From positions 1-19,498 of the forward strand of contig CAYHAL010000025.1 in NCBI GenBank assembly GCA_964354655.1: a stretch of 19,498 nucleotides of DNA, in the 5' to 3' direction. The notes under the pieces are model-generated. The model did no database searches. It was not told where the DNA came from and saw only the letters and a program-made list of their open reading frames with translations. The position numbers and the translations under genes are program-made. The number at the start of each line of letters is the position of its first letter. Positions within the stretch are counted from its first letter, which is position 1. Of the stretch, positions 1 through 7,079 are shown in pieces. This stretch comes from E44-bin46 sp964354655 (lineage in GTDB: Bacteria > Chloroflexota > Dehalococcoidia > Dehalococcoidales > E44-bin46).

Positions 1-1
1 A

Positions 2-145
2 GTCTATTGTTGGTTCGGGTTTCTTATCACCTTTATTTGTCATTTACTTAGTTCGTGGTGTATGATGGAGTTTAGTGTTTATCAGCCAAGCCGGGAGATG
101 GATTTAGAGGTGGATAGCTGTGAATCGAACCAGGGGCTTTGTTAA
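2..145 (+). other. Possible 3' end of an incoming gene (two competing frames)
   Basis: Two plus-strand frames are open from the window edge. One stays open to a TAA at 143-145 and begins with a hydrophobic stretch (WFGFLITFICHLL). The other ends at a TGA at 63-65 and reads GSGFLSPLFVIYLVRGV, which looks like the last membrane helix of an integral membrane protein. That TGA overlaps an ATG at 62 (ATGA), as in translational coupling. I cannot decide which frame is coding, and the family is not recognisable from so little sequence. Confidence 0.25.
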
Positions 146-239
146 TCTGAATAGATTTAAGTCGGGCAGGGCTATCAAAAAGTTCAGCAAGTCGTTATAT
201 AGTAAGAGTGAAAATAAACCAAAGAAAGTGAAGGGTTAA
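120..239 (+). CDS. Possible 39-residue basic peptide
   Basis: A GTG at 120 is preceded by GAGGTGG (107-113) at a good ribosome-binding distance. It opens a 39-codon frame ending in TAA at 237-239. The product is strongly basic (about a dozen Lys/Arg), with a KPKKVKG tail and no obvious membrane segment. Its stop lies three bases before the next small ORF, so the two could be co-translated. No family is recognised. The only support is the ribosome binding site, the spacing and the lack of any larger gene here, so this could be chance. Confidence 0.3.
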   Translation: MNRTRGFVNLNRFKSGRAIKKFSKSLYSKSENKPKKVKG

Positions 240-242
240 TAT

Positions 243-338
243 ATGGATAAGCGCCGCCGAACCTTGTTCATCTTGCTGTGGGTTGGTATTGCGGTACTTT
301 GTGTCGGCTTAGTCTTTTTATTTAATTACCGGGGCTGA
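243..338 (+). CDS. Possible 31-residue single-helix membrane peptide
   Basis: ATG at 243 follows GAAGGG (230-235) by seven bases. The product starts with a positively charged MDKRRR and continues with about 20 hydrophobic residues (LFILLWVGIAVLCVGLVFLF), then ends NYRG. This is the pattern of a small bitopic membrane protein with its N-terminus inside. It sits 24 bases upstream of a larger membrane-protein gene that has its own good ribosome binding site, so the two may share a transcript. The charge-then-helix design argues for a real gene, but no family is recognised. Confidence 0.5.
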   Translation: MDKRRRTLFILLWVGIAVLCVGLVFLFNYRG

Positions 339-362
339 AGCTCAGCCAAATGGAGGTGCTAA

Positions 363-1049
363 ATGCCGAAAAAGTTATCACCCAAGCAATTCTTTTTATT
401 ATTGTATCTATTGAGCGCAGGCTCTATGGCTGCTGGCCTTTTTTTACCCAATGTTTTGTTGCCACGTACGGAGCCCACAGTATTTTATGGCGTGCCTTAC
501 TTCATACTGCCTTTCATTATCATTATTGCTACTTTCTTGGTTATAGTAGCTATACCGCGTACGCGAATTGCTCTTGGCCGGATTGAAATCCCGAAAAAGT
601 ATTCGCCCAAGCATTTCTTACTACTGCTGTGGCTATCGGGGCAGGCCCTTATTCTAGATGTCATGTTGCACAATGGCATTTATGCCTTAGGTATTGTCTG
701 CTTTGGCCCGGGCTTTTGGGAAGACGAAGCTTTGTTTTTCATTCTCGCTACTATTGTCGTCCCTACTGGTTTAATTGCCGGGGCGTTTGGTGGACTGTGG
801 GATTGGTGTGTTACTCAGCCCATAGAAGAAATGAGTGCCAAAGGCATCCAGCTACCAACTACCTGGGGCTATTTTGCCCCTTTCGCTAGCTATGGCTGGC
901 TGTGGAAATTCAGCAAGGGCATTGAGGTAATAACTGCCAGGAGAATACGGGCGGCTGGGGTCTTCGCTTCCGTCTTTTTCCTTGGCATCATTGGCTTTGT
1001 TATTATCAAAGCTGTTATCCAGCGCCGATTGGCTAAGGTAGCGGCATAG
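363..1049 (+). CDS. Five-helix membrane protein of unknown function
   Basis: The 228-residue product has hydrophobic segments at about residues 9-30, 44-64, 84-112, 122-148 and 199-220, which suggests five membrane helices. An aromatic stretch (WGYFAPFASYGWLWKF, 168-183) precedes the last one. The start is supported by GGAGGT (352-357) five bases before the ATG. The N-terminus and residues 77-95 share a repeated element (PKK-x-SPK-x-F followed by a Leu-rich run), so helices 1 and 3 begin with near-copies of one motif, possibly from an internal duplication. I see no enzyme motif and no signal peptide beyond the first helix. It may be co-transcribed with the tiny membrane ORF just upstream. Confidence 0.75.
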   Translation: MPKKLSPKQFFLLLYLLSAGSMAAGLFLPNVLLPRTEPTVFYGVPYFILPFIIIIATFLVIVAIPRTRIALGRIEIPKKYSPKHFLLLLWLSGQALILDVMLHNGIYALGIVCFGPGFWEDEALFFILATIVVPTGLIAGAFGGLWDWCVTQPIEEMSAKGIQLPTTWGYFAPFASYGWLWKFSKGIEVITARRIRAAGVFASVFFLGIIGFVIIKAVIQRRLAKVAA

Positions 1050-1076
1050 TTCCCTCTACAGGGCTAAACCTTAACC

Positions 1077-1105
1077 TTGACGCTCCAGCTTGCCGATGTT
1101 ACACT
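1077..1105 (+). promoter_or_regulatory. Sigma-70-type promoter for the NAD kinase operon
   Basis: TTGACG at 1077-1082 and TACACT at 1100-1105 are separated by 17 bases. This gives five and four matches to the vegetative consensus hexamers and would start transcription near 1112, about 40 bases before the NAD kinase ATG. Confidence 0.55.
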
Positions 1106-1151
1106 TTGCTTGTCCCCTTATTGAGGCTTTTGTTTTATCGGGGAGCAGTCT

Positions 1152-1976
1152 ATGAAAAGGGTCGGCATTCTCTATCACCCGATGATTGAGGCTGCCCATA
1201 GTCTGGCTGAGAAACTGGAAGAGTTTTTAGGCTCAATGGGTGTTTCGGTGTGGCTATGCTCAGCCTGGGAGGGGGAGAAGGCAAGGGCTCAGGTAAACAA
1301 TACCGATTTGGTTCTGAGTATCGGTGGTGATGGCACCATCCTACGGGCGGCTCAAGCCGTCGTTCCTCGTCCAATCCCTATTACGGGGATAAATCTAGGC
1401 AAGCTGGGATTTATGACTGAGCTTAGTGCTGATGAGGCGATAGCTAAGCTACCTGCCTTGCTGGCAGGGGAGGGTTGGATTGATGAGCGGGCACTACTTG
1501 AGGCAGAGATTTCGGGTGAGAAGCCTTCCCCATTTTATGCCTTGAACGATGTGGTAGTAGCCCGGGGAGCAGTAGCCCGGACTGTCCATATAGAAGCTGG
1601 CGTTGATGGTGAGATACTGACCACCTATAGAGGCGACGGGGTGATTGTGGCTACAGCCACCGGTAGCACTGGTTATTCACTGGCAGCCGGTGGCACTATC
1701 CTTCATCCCCAGGCTAAGGAGTTCCTGCTGCTACCGATATTACCTCACCTTAGTTCAGCTTATACTCTGGTATTACCACCCACAGCAGTGGTTACCTTGC
1801 GGGTCAGAGCCGCCTACCAGGCAGCACTGAATATAGATGGTCACATAAATCTACCCTTATCCAGCGGGGCTATGGTTACCGTAAAGCATAGTTCTATTAC
1901 CACTCGCTTTTTGAGAATTCATCCCGAGACCTCTTTCTATGGCTCTCTGGAGAAGCGGTTGAAAGGAAAACAGTAA
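1152..1976 (+). CDS. nadK: NAD kinase
   Basis: This cytosolic enzyme phosphorylates NAD+ to NADP+ using ATP or polyphosphate. The 274-residue product carries the family signatures: GGDGT at 58-62 with the catalytic Asp, ALNDVVV (130-136) for NAD binding, and GDGVIVATATGSTGYSLAAGG-type glycine-rich motif at about 161-181. Length is normal for bacterial NAD kinases (about 270-300). The ATG is preceded by GGGGAG (1140-1145). It is the first gene of a three-gene operon: its TAA is one base from the TTG of the acetyltransferase. The third gene is a probable ADP-ribose pyrophosphatase, so two of the three act on NAD-related nucleotides. Confidence 0.95.
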   Translation: MKRVGILYHPMIEAAHSLAEKLEEFLGSMGVSVWLCSAWEGEKARAQVNNTDLVLSIGGDGTILRAAQAVVPRPIPITGINLGKLGFMTELSADEAIAKLPALLAGEGWIDERALLEAEISGEKPSPFYALNDVVVARGAVARTVHIEAGVDGEILTTYRGDGVIVATATGSTGYSLAAGGTILHPQAKEFLLLPILPHLSSAYTLVLPPTAVVTLRVRAAYQAALNIDGHINLPLSSGAMVTVKHSSITTRFLRIHPETSFYGSLEKRLKGKQ

Positions 1977-1977
1977 G

Positions 1978-2439
1978 TTGAACAAGGTAGAAAAAGCCAG
2001 AATCGGCGATGTAACCCGGATGCACGAGTTAATTAACTACTTTGCCGATAGGGGTGAGATGCTGGCTCGCCCGCTAAGTGAGATATATGAGAATATCAGG
2101 GACTACTTTGTAGTCAGGCAGGGTGAGCAGGTAATTGCTTGTGCTGCACTGCATGTCATGTGGTCAGACCTAGCTGAGATAAAGTCACTGGTGGTAGCCG
2201 AGGGAAGTCAGAGACAGGGGATTGGTGACCAGCTAGTCGGGGCTTGTCTCAAAGAGGCTGAGAGGCTTGGTATTCCGACTGTTTTTTGCCTGACCTATAA
2301 GCCAGCCTTTTTTGAGAGGTATGGCTTTTCACAGTTAGATAAAATGGAGCTACCGCACAAGGTCTGGGGGGAGTGTTACCGTTGCCCCAAATTTCCCAAT
2401 TGTGATGAAGTAGCCCTTATCTGTCACTTGGAGGTTTGA
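1978..2439 (+). CDS. GNAT acetyltransferase, N-acetylglutamate-synthase-like
   Basis: A 153-residue single-domain GNAT protein. The acetyl-CoA pyrophosphate-binding loop QRQGIG is at 78-83, preceded by the beta strand IKSLVVAEG. A FFERYGF motif at 111-117 is typical of the domain's C-terminal half. The tail W-GECYRCPKFPNCDE (about 130-144), with Cys133, Cys136 and Cys142, resembles stand-alone ArgA-type N-acetylglutamate synthases such as the mycobacterial enzyme, which make N-acetylglutamate for arginine synthesis. That role is inferred from family resemblance and the substrate is not proven. The start is TTG with GAAAGGA at 1961-1967. It lies one base after nadK and one base before the NUDIX gene, so the three are surely one transcript. 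Confidence 0.8.
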   Translation: MNKVEKARIGDVTRMHELINYFADRGEMLARPLSEIYENIRDYFVVRQGEQVIACAALHVMWSDLAEIKSLVVAEGSQRQGIGDQLVGACLKEAERLGIPTVFCLTYKPAFFERYGFSQLDKMELPHKVWGECYRCPKFPNCDEVALICHLEV

Positions 2440-2440
2440 C

Positions 2441-2977
2441 TTGGCGGGGGAAAAGACGCTATCTAGCCAATTAATCTATGACGGGCGAGCAGTAAAGCTG
2501 CGGGTTGATAGTATACTGACGGCTGATGGCAGGGAGACCAAGCGGGAGATTGTGGAGCATAGTGATTGTGTGGCTATTGTAGCTATTGATGGTAATAACA
2601 ATGTCCTGCTGGTTAGTCAATTTCGTAAGTCGGTAGATAGGGAGCTATTAGAGATACCGGCTGGTGGTATTGAACCCGGTGAAGACCCGGTAGCTACTGT
2701 TCGCCGTGAATTACAGGAGGAGACGGGCTACCTCCCCAGAAGGGTGGAGAGGTTGGGTGGCTTCTACTCGGCGCCAGGCTATTGTACTGAATACCTCTAT
2801 CTTTATCTGGCTACCGACCTAATCCCTAGCCAACTCTCTGCTGAGGATACGGCGAATATTAGGTTAGTCCGGGTGCCGATTAGTCAGATTCCCAGTCTTA
2901 TAGCCTCAGGTAGCATATGTGATGCCAAGAGCATTGCCGGCTTATTTGCCTTCTTAGAGTATCAGAAACAGCGTTAG
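2441..2977 (+). CDS. NUDIX hydrolase, probable ADP-ribose pyrophosphatase
   Basis: The 178-residue product hydrolyses a nucleoside diphosphate linked to another moiety, most likely ADP-ribose to AMP and ribose 5-phosphate. The full NUDIX box (G-x5-E-x7-R-E-L-x-E-E-x-G) spans residues 75-97. It is preceded by SQFRKSVDRELLEIPAG (59-75), the arrangement seen in ADP-ribose pyrophosphatases, and followed by a proline/aromatic loop FYSAPGYCTE. The start is TTG with GGAGGT at 2430-2435, five bases away. It ends the nadK operon. Its TAG overlaps the stop codon of the convergent HIT gene within TTAG (2974-2977), so there is no terminator between them. The exact substrate is inferred from context. Confidence 0.85.
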   Translation: MAGEKTLSSQLIYDGRAVKLRVDSILTADGRETKREIVEHSDCVAIVAIDGNNNVLLVSQFRKSVDRELLEIPAGGIEPGEDPVATVRRELQEETGYLPRRVERLGGFYSAPGYCTEYLYLYLATDLIPSQLSAEDTANIRLVRVPISQIPSLIASGSICDAKSIAGLFAFLEYQKQR

Positions 2978-3315
2978 CCAAGTGTGTCTGAAAGCTTTCT
3001 ACCGCCGAGAAGATGCAGATGAAGGTGAGGCACCACCTGTCCCCCTTGCTCCCCGCAGTTTATCGCCAGGCGATACCCCTTTTCGGCAACGCCTTCCTTC
3101 TTGGCTAGTTGATTAGCTACATTTACCATGTGTCCGATTAAAGGTAACTCTACTTTGGATAGTTGAGCCAGGGAAGGGATATGCCTTTTGGGGATAATAA
3201 TCAGGTGTGTCGGTGATTGAGGATTAATATCACGGAAGGCAATTACTTCTTTATCCTGATAAAGGATTTCACTGGGCACTTTACCGGCTACAATTTGACA
3301 GAAAATACAACTCAT
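2974..3315 (-). CDS. HIT family protein (HinT-like nucleotide hydrolase)
   Basis: A 113-residue histidine-triad protein. The catalytic HLHLHLLGG motif is at 97-105 (His97, His99, His101), and the N-terminus CIFCQIVAGKVP with SPTHLIIIPKRHI (34-46) is typical of bacterial HinT, a purine phosphoramidase or adenylyl-amino-acid hydrolase. Length is normal. It is the last gene of a minus-strand operon, starting 10 bases after the 5S-type carboxyltransferase gene. Its stop interlocks with that of the convergent NUDIX gene. Nothing in the carboxylase context predicts a specific partner, so co-transcription may be incidental. Confidence 0.92.
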   Translation of the reverse strand: MSCIFCQIVAGKVPSEILYQDKEVIAFRDINPQSPTHLIIIPKRHIPSLAQLSKVELPLIGHMVNVANQLAKKEGVAEKGYRLAINCGEQGGQVVPHLHLHLLGGRKLSDTLG

Positions 3316-3325
3316 TTCCCCGCCT

Positions 3326-4801
3326 TTATTTTGCTCCCAACTTGCCGGCTTTTACCTTGGCGATAAGCTCATCTTCACGCTTTATATCCTCCATGGTCTT
3401 TGGCTTGAGTCCTGGGGGTGGGGTCTCTAAGCCGTATTTCCATTTCAGGAAGCGCAGCCCGGTGATGGGATAAAGGGCAGCGGTGAGCACATCACCAATA
3501 TCCTGAGTGAAGTCCTTTACCGCCTCTCTGGCTTTGTCTAGTTCTGGCTCAAGCAGGTCAGCGGGGCGACAGGTAATAGGGGTCTTGCCTCGCGGGTAGT
3601 GCTTAAGCACTATCTCTTGAACTTCGGGGTCAATGGGGGCTGGTGGCTTACCGTAGAGTCCGTAAACATAATCCTGCACCTGGCGTGATACCAGCTTGTA
3701 TCTACCGAGGAGAACATTGTTAACCGCTTGAACCCCCACAATCTGACTGGTGGGGGTGACCAGGGGTGGGTAGCCTAGCTCTTTTCGGACTCGTGGCAGT
3801 TCTTCATATACCTCGTCAATTCTGTCCAGAGCATTTTGCTCCCGTAGCTGAGCCACCAGGTTGGTAGTCATACCCCCGGGGATTTGGTGCATTAATACAC
3901 CGGTATCAATAACTGCCATTCGGGTAGTATCTAGGAAGTCCCGATACTTAGGCGCGATAGACTCAATATACTGCCCCAGCTTAGATAGGTGAGCTAAATT
4001 CAATCCGGTGTCTCTGGGGGTCCCTTGAAGAGCCACGACAATGGGTTCAATGGCAGGTTGGGACGAGCGCAAGGCAAACGGGGCCAGGGCAGTATCAATA
4101 ATATCTACATCAGCTTCAATCGCCTTTAGGCAACTCATGGATGCCATACCGCTGGTGTAGTGGGTATGCAGCTGCACTGGTATCTTCAAGACTTTCTTCA
4201 GGGCTTTAACCAAGGTATAGGCATCATCGGGGGCAATAAGTCCTGCCATATCCTTGATACACAGGCTGTCAGCTCCCATGTCTTGGAGGATGAGTGCTTT
4301 GTTGACATAATAATCAAGATTATATACCGGTCCCCCCATCTTGCGCTCGGTAAGAGAGTAGCATATGGAAAGCTGGGCGTGCTTACCGCATTCTTTGATT
4401 GCCTTCAGGCTAGCTTCAAAATTGCGCTCATCATTGACGGCATCAAAAACCCTGAAGATATCAATCCCGACTTCAGCAGCATGATGGACAAAAGCGAAAA
4501 CCACATCATCAGCGTAGTGACGATAGCCCACCAGGTTCTGTCCTCTGAGTAGCATTTGTAGCGGGGTATCGGGTATCAATTTCTTCAGGGTGCGTGGTCT
4601 TTCCCATGGGTCTTCGTTTAGAAATCGGGTAGGGACATCAAATGTAGCACCACCCCAGACCTCCATGGAGTAGAAACCAGCTTTGTTCATCTCCGTGGCG
4701 ATAGGAGCCATGTCTTCAGTTCGCATTCGGGTTGCTAGCGAGGATTGATGCCCATCACGGAAAGTAACATCAGTGATCTTTAAAGGGTTCTTTCTGACCA
4801 C
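3326..4801 (-). CDS. Pyruvate/oxaloacetate carboxyltransferase (PycB/OadA/5S type), no biotin domain
   Basis: The 491-residue product belongs to the HMGL-like carboxyltransferase family that moves CO2 between carboxybiotin and pyruvate/oxaloacetate. The TIM barrel starts with TDVTFRDGHQS (10-20; metal-binding Asp16). It contains CIKDMAGL with the lysine usually carbamylated (Lys183) and the metal-binding HTH (212-214). A conserved carboxylase domain follows from about 300. The protein ends at residue 491 without the C-terminal biotinyl domain (AMKM) found in full OadA or PycB, so its length fits the 5S subunit of transcarboxylase (about 505). The start is GTG, with AGAAAGGGG upstream. It lies 31 bases downstream of the 12S/AccD-like gene. 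No carrier or biotin carboxylase is in the window, so the complex cannot be named with certainty. Confidence 0.9.
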   Translation of the reverse strand: MVRKNPLKITDVTFRDGHQSSLATRMRTEDMAPIATEMNKAGFYSMEVWGGATFDVPTRFLNEDPWERPRTLKKLIPDTPLQMLLRGQNLVGYRHYADDVVFAFVHHAAEVGIDIFRVFDAVNDERNFEASLKAIKECGKHAQLSICYSLTERKMGGPVYNLDYYVNKALILQDMGADSLCIKDMAGLIAPDDAYTLVKALKKVLKIPVQLHTHYTSGMASMSCLKAIEADVDIIDTALAPFALRSSQPAIEPIVVALQGTPRDTGLNLAHLSKLGQYIESIAPKYRDFLDTTRMAVIDTGVLMHQIPGGMTTNLVAQLREQNALDRIDEVYEELPRVRKELGYPPLVTPTSQIVGVQAVNNVLLGRYKLVSRQVQDYVYGLYGKPPAPIDPEVQEIVLKHYPRGKTPITCRPADLLEPELDKAREAVKDFTQDIGDVLTAALYPITGLRFLKWKYGLETPPPGLKPKTMEDIKREDELIAKVKAGKLGAK

Positions 4802-4832
4802 GATTCAGCCCCTTTCTTAATTTCTCTATCCT

Positions 4833-6392
4833 TTACAGAGGAATATTGCCGTGCTTCTTCCACAGGCGGTCTTCTTTTTTGTTCAGTAATGATTCCAGAG
4901 CGGCGATAACCTCGCGGCGGGTATCCCTGGCCGTGATTATCTTGTCAATATAGCCGCCGGCGGCAGCAACATAGGGGTTGTTAAATGTTTTACGGTAGAG
5001 TTCAGCCAGTTCTTGACGCTTAGCCTCGGGGTCAGCCGCCGCAGCGATTTCACGGCGGAATATGATAGCGGCGGCAGCCTCGGTACCCATCACTGCTAGC
5101 TCGGCGGTTGGCCAGGCCATGTAGACATCCGCCCCGATTGACCTTGAGCACATGGAAATCTCAGAACCACCATAAGCCTTGTGGGTGCAGACGGTAATCT
5201 TGGGCACGGTGGCTTCAGAGTAGGCAGAAAGCACCTTAGCCCCGTGGCGAATGACACCACCAAACTCTTGGTAGGTGCCGGGCATATAGCCGGGGACATC
5301 AACCAGGGTGAGTAGGGGGATATTGAAGGCATCACAGAAGCGGATGAATCTGGCGGCTTTGTCTGAGGCATTGATGTCAAGAACCCCTGCCATATAGCTG
5401 GGCTGGTTAGCAATAATGCCCACCACATGCCCGTTAAGGCGGGCAAAACAGACAACCATATTTAAGGCGTAGTGCTTGTGGGGTTCAAAAAACTCACCGT
5501 CATCGACAATGGCTTTGATTACCTGCTTCATATCATAGACTTTGCGTGGGTCTTCAGGGGTGATGGTGTCAAGCTCGGGGCAAGTGCGGTCGGGGGAATC
5601 GGTGGGCTTTTTGTAGGTGGAATCCGGCTTATCATAGACACTCTGGGGAAGATAGCTCAGGAGCTGTTTACAGCCGTCAATACACTCGGCATCACTATTA
5701 TAAACAAAGTGGGCTACGCCACTCTTGATGTTGTGCACCATGGCTCCACCCAGTTCTTCATGAGTGACTTCCTCACTGGTGACTGCCTTGACCACATCTG
5801 GACCGGTGACATACATATAGCTTGTCCCCTTGACCATAAGTATCCAATCGGTAAGGGCTGGAGAATATACCGCACCACCAGCGCAGGGTCCCATGCTCAG
5901 TGTTATCTGGGGGATAATTCCTGAATAAAGGGTATTGCGGTGGAAGATTTGACCGTAGCCATCCAGGGCACCGATTCCTTCCTGAATACGGGCGCCACCG
6001 GTATCCAGCATGCCAATCATCGGCACCCTCATCTTAGCCGCCAAGTCCATAGTCTTGGCAATCTTCCAGGCATGCATCTCGCCCAGGCTGCCACCCCGTG
6101 AGGTGAAGTCTTGAGCATAGCAGCATACGGTACGACCATTCACCTTACCATAGCCGGTGACTACGGCGTCAGCCGGGATATCAACCTTGTCCAAGCCAAA
6201 GTAGTGGCAGTGGTGTTTGACATGCATGCCAGTTTCCACGAAGGTGCCAGGGTCAAAAAGAAGGTCAATTCTCTCCCGGGCGGTCAGCTTGTTTTGAGCA
6301 TGCTGTTTTTTGATTTGCTCCGGCCCGCCCATCTGTTTAATTTTGGCTTCTCTTACCTCTAATTCAGCAATAAGTTCTTCATTAGTCGGCAT
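4833..6392 (-). CDS. Acyl-CoA carboxylase beta / methylmalonyl-CoA carboxyltransferase 12S-type subunit
   Basis: A 519-residue crotonase-fold carboxyltransferase of the propionyl-/methylmalonyl-CoA family. The N-terminal half has KLTARERIDLLFDPGTFVE (35-53), TGGARIQEGIGAL and GPCAGGAVYSPAL (168-180), which forms one oxyanion hole. The C-terminal half has VDVPGYMPGTYQEFGG, KAYGGSEISM (405-414) and AWPTAELAVMG. I place the start at the ATG at 6392, which has AAGGTGGTGG upstream and gives the usual family N-terminus. An upstream in-frame ATG at 6458 would add 22 atypical residues. It is the first gene of an operon with the 5S-type subunit and HIT. The pair resembles 12S plus 5S of methylmalonyl-CoA:pyruvate transcarboxylase, but separate ACC/PCC and pyruvate carboxylase roles are equally possible. 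Confidence 0.9.
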   Translation of the reverse strand: MPTNEELIAELEVREAKIKQMGGPEQIKKQHAQNKLTARERIDLLFDPGTFVETGMHVKHHCHYFGLDKVDIPADAVVTGYGKVNGRTVCCYAQDFTSRGGSLGEMHAWKIAKTMDLAAKMRVPMIGMLDTGGARIQEGIGALDGYGQIFHRNTLYSGIIPQITLSMGPCAGGAVYSPALTDWILMVKGTSYMYVTGPDVVKAVTSEEVTHEELGGAMVHNIKSGVAHFVYNSDAECIDGCKQLLSYLPQSVYDKPDSTYKKPTDSPDRTCPELDTITPEDPRKVYDMKQVIKAIVDDGEFFEPHKHYALNMVVCFARLNGHVVGIIANQPSYMAGVLDINASDKAARFIRFCDAFNIPLLTLVDVPGYMPGTYQEFGGVIRHGAKVLSAYSEATVPKITVCTHKAYGGSEISMCSRSIGADVYMAWPTAELAVMGTEAAAAIIFRREIAAAADPEAKRQELAELYRKTFNNPYVAAAGGYIDKIITARDTRREVIAALESLLNKKEDRLWKKHGNIPL

Positions 6393-6486
6393 TATCACCA
6401 CCACCTTTTTGCCGTTATTGCCATGAATTATCCAATCCTTGACTTCAGATACTAGCATAAGCCTTTTTCTGTTTCAAGGCAAACCC

Positions 6487-6516
6487 TTGCCAAGTGAGTA
6501 AGAGTTGTAGTATACA
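6487..6516 (+). promoter_or_regulatory. Promoter for folK-queD
   Basis: TTGCCA at 6487-6492 and TATACA at 6511-6516 are spaced by 18 bases. It is the only good hexamer pair upstream of folK. It abuts the -10 of the divergent carboxylase promoter, so the two transcription units may compete for RNA polymerase. Confidence 0.5.
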
Positions 6517-6520
6517 ATAG

Positions 6521-6548
6521 ATTATAGTAGATATAAGTGGTGAGTCTA
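6521..6548 (-). promoter_or_regulatory. Promoter for the carboxyltransferase operon
   Basis: On the minus strand a perfect TATAAT (6526-6521) is preceded, with a 16-base spacer, by TAGACT (6548-6543; four of six matches to the -35 consensus). Transcription would start near 6514, giving a leader of about 120 bases before the preferred ATG at 6392. Confidence 0.5.
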
Positions 6549-6569
6549 CCATCAGGAGGATACTAGGTG

Positions 6570-7070
6570 ATGAATGAACCAGTAGTCGTCTATCTTGGGC
6601 TTGGCTCAAATATGGGTAACCGCAAAGATAATCTTAATAAGGCGTTAGACTTCCTCTCACAAAGGTTACGAATAGAAAAGATTTCGTCGGTGTATGATAC
6701 TGAACCGGTAGGTAATCCCAATCAGCCCCGCTTCCTCAACTTGGTGTGTCGGGTTTATACCACGCTAGCTCCAAAAGAGCTACTTACTCTGGCTAAGGGA
6801 ATTGAGAGTAAACTGGGTAGGGCACCTGGCAAATCTGATACGCCTCGCCCTATTGATATAGATATATTGTTTTATGGTAACCAGGTTATTGAAACTCCTG
6901 AACTGGTTATTCCTCATCCCCGGCTGGTGGAGAGGGCTTTCGTTCTTGTTCCTCTAGCCGAGATTGCTCCTGACCTTAGGCATCCAGTAATTGGTAAGAC
7001 CATTAACGAGTTATTACAGGGGGCAACTGGGACGCAGGGCATGTTAAAGTTTAAGTGGGGGGACAGTTAA
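6570..7070 (+). CDS. folK: 2-amino-4-hydroxy-6-hydroxymethyldihydropteridine pyrophosphokinase
   Basis: HPPK transfers pyrophosphate from ATP to 6-hydroxymethyl-dihydropterin in folate synthesis. The 166-residue product shows YLGLGSNMGNR at 8-18, RPIDIDIL at 93-100 (Asp96 and Asp98 bind the two Mg ions), then HPRLVERAFVLVPLAEIAPD (116-135), all diagnostic. Length is normal for a monofunctional enzyme. AGGAGG at 6554-6559 could serve either the ATG at 6570 or a GTG directly before it at 6567, and I prefer the ATG. Eleven bases after its stop begins queD, another pterin enzyme, so the pair forms a small pterin operon. No folP or folB lies nearby. Confidence 0.93.
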   Translation: MNEPVVVYLGLGSNMGNRKDNLNKALDFLSQRLRIEKISSVYDTEPVGNPNQPRFLNLVCRVYTTLAPKELLTLAKGIESKLGRAPGKSDTPRPIDIDILFYGNQVIETPELVIPHPRLVERAFVLVPLAEIAPDLRHPVIGKTINELLQGATGTQGMLKFKWGDS

Positions 7071-7079
7071 GGAGGGAGA

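Noticed and set aside
1050..1076. CCCT-CTAC-AGGG hairpin after the 228-residue protein as a terminator
   Set aside because: The stem is only four base pairs and is not followed by a T-run.
6393..6458. 22-residue N-terminal extension of the AccD-like protein from ATG 6458
   Set aside because: The sequence MLVSEVKDWIIHGNNGKK is atypical for the family, and the ATG at 6392 has the better ribosome binding site and normal N-terminus.
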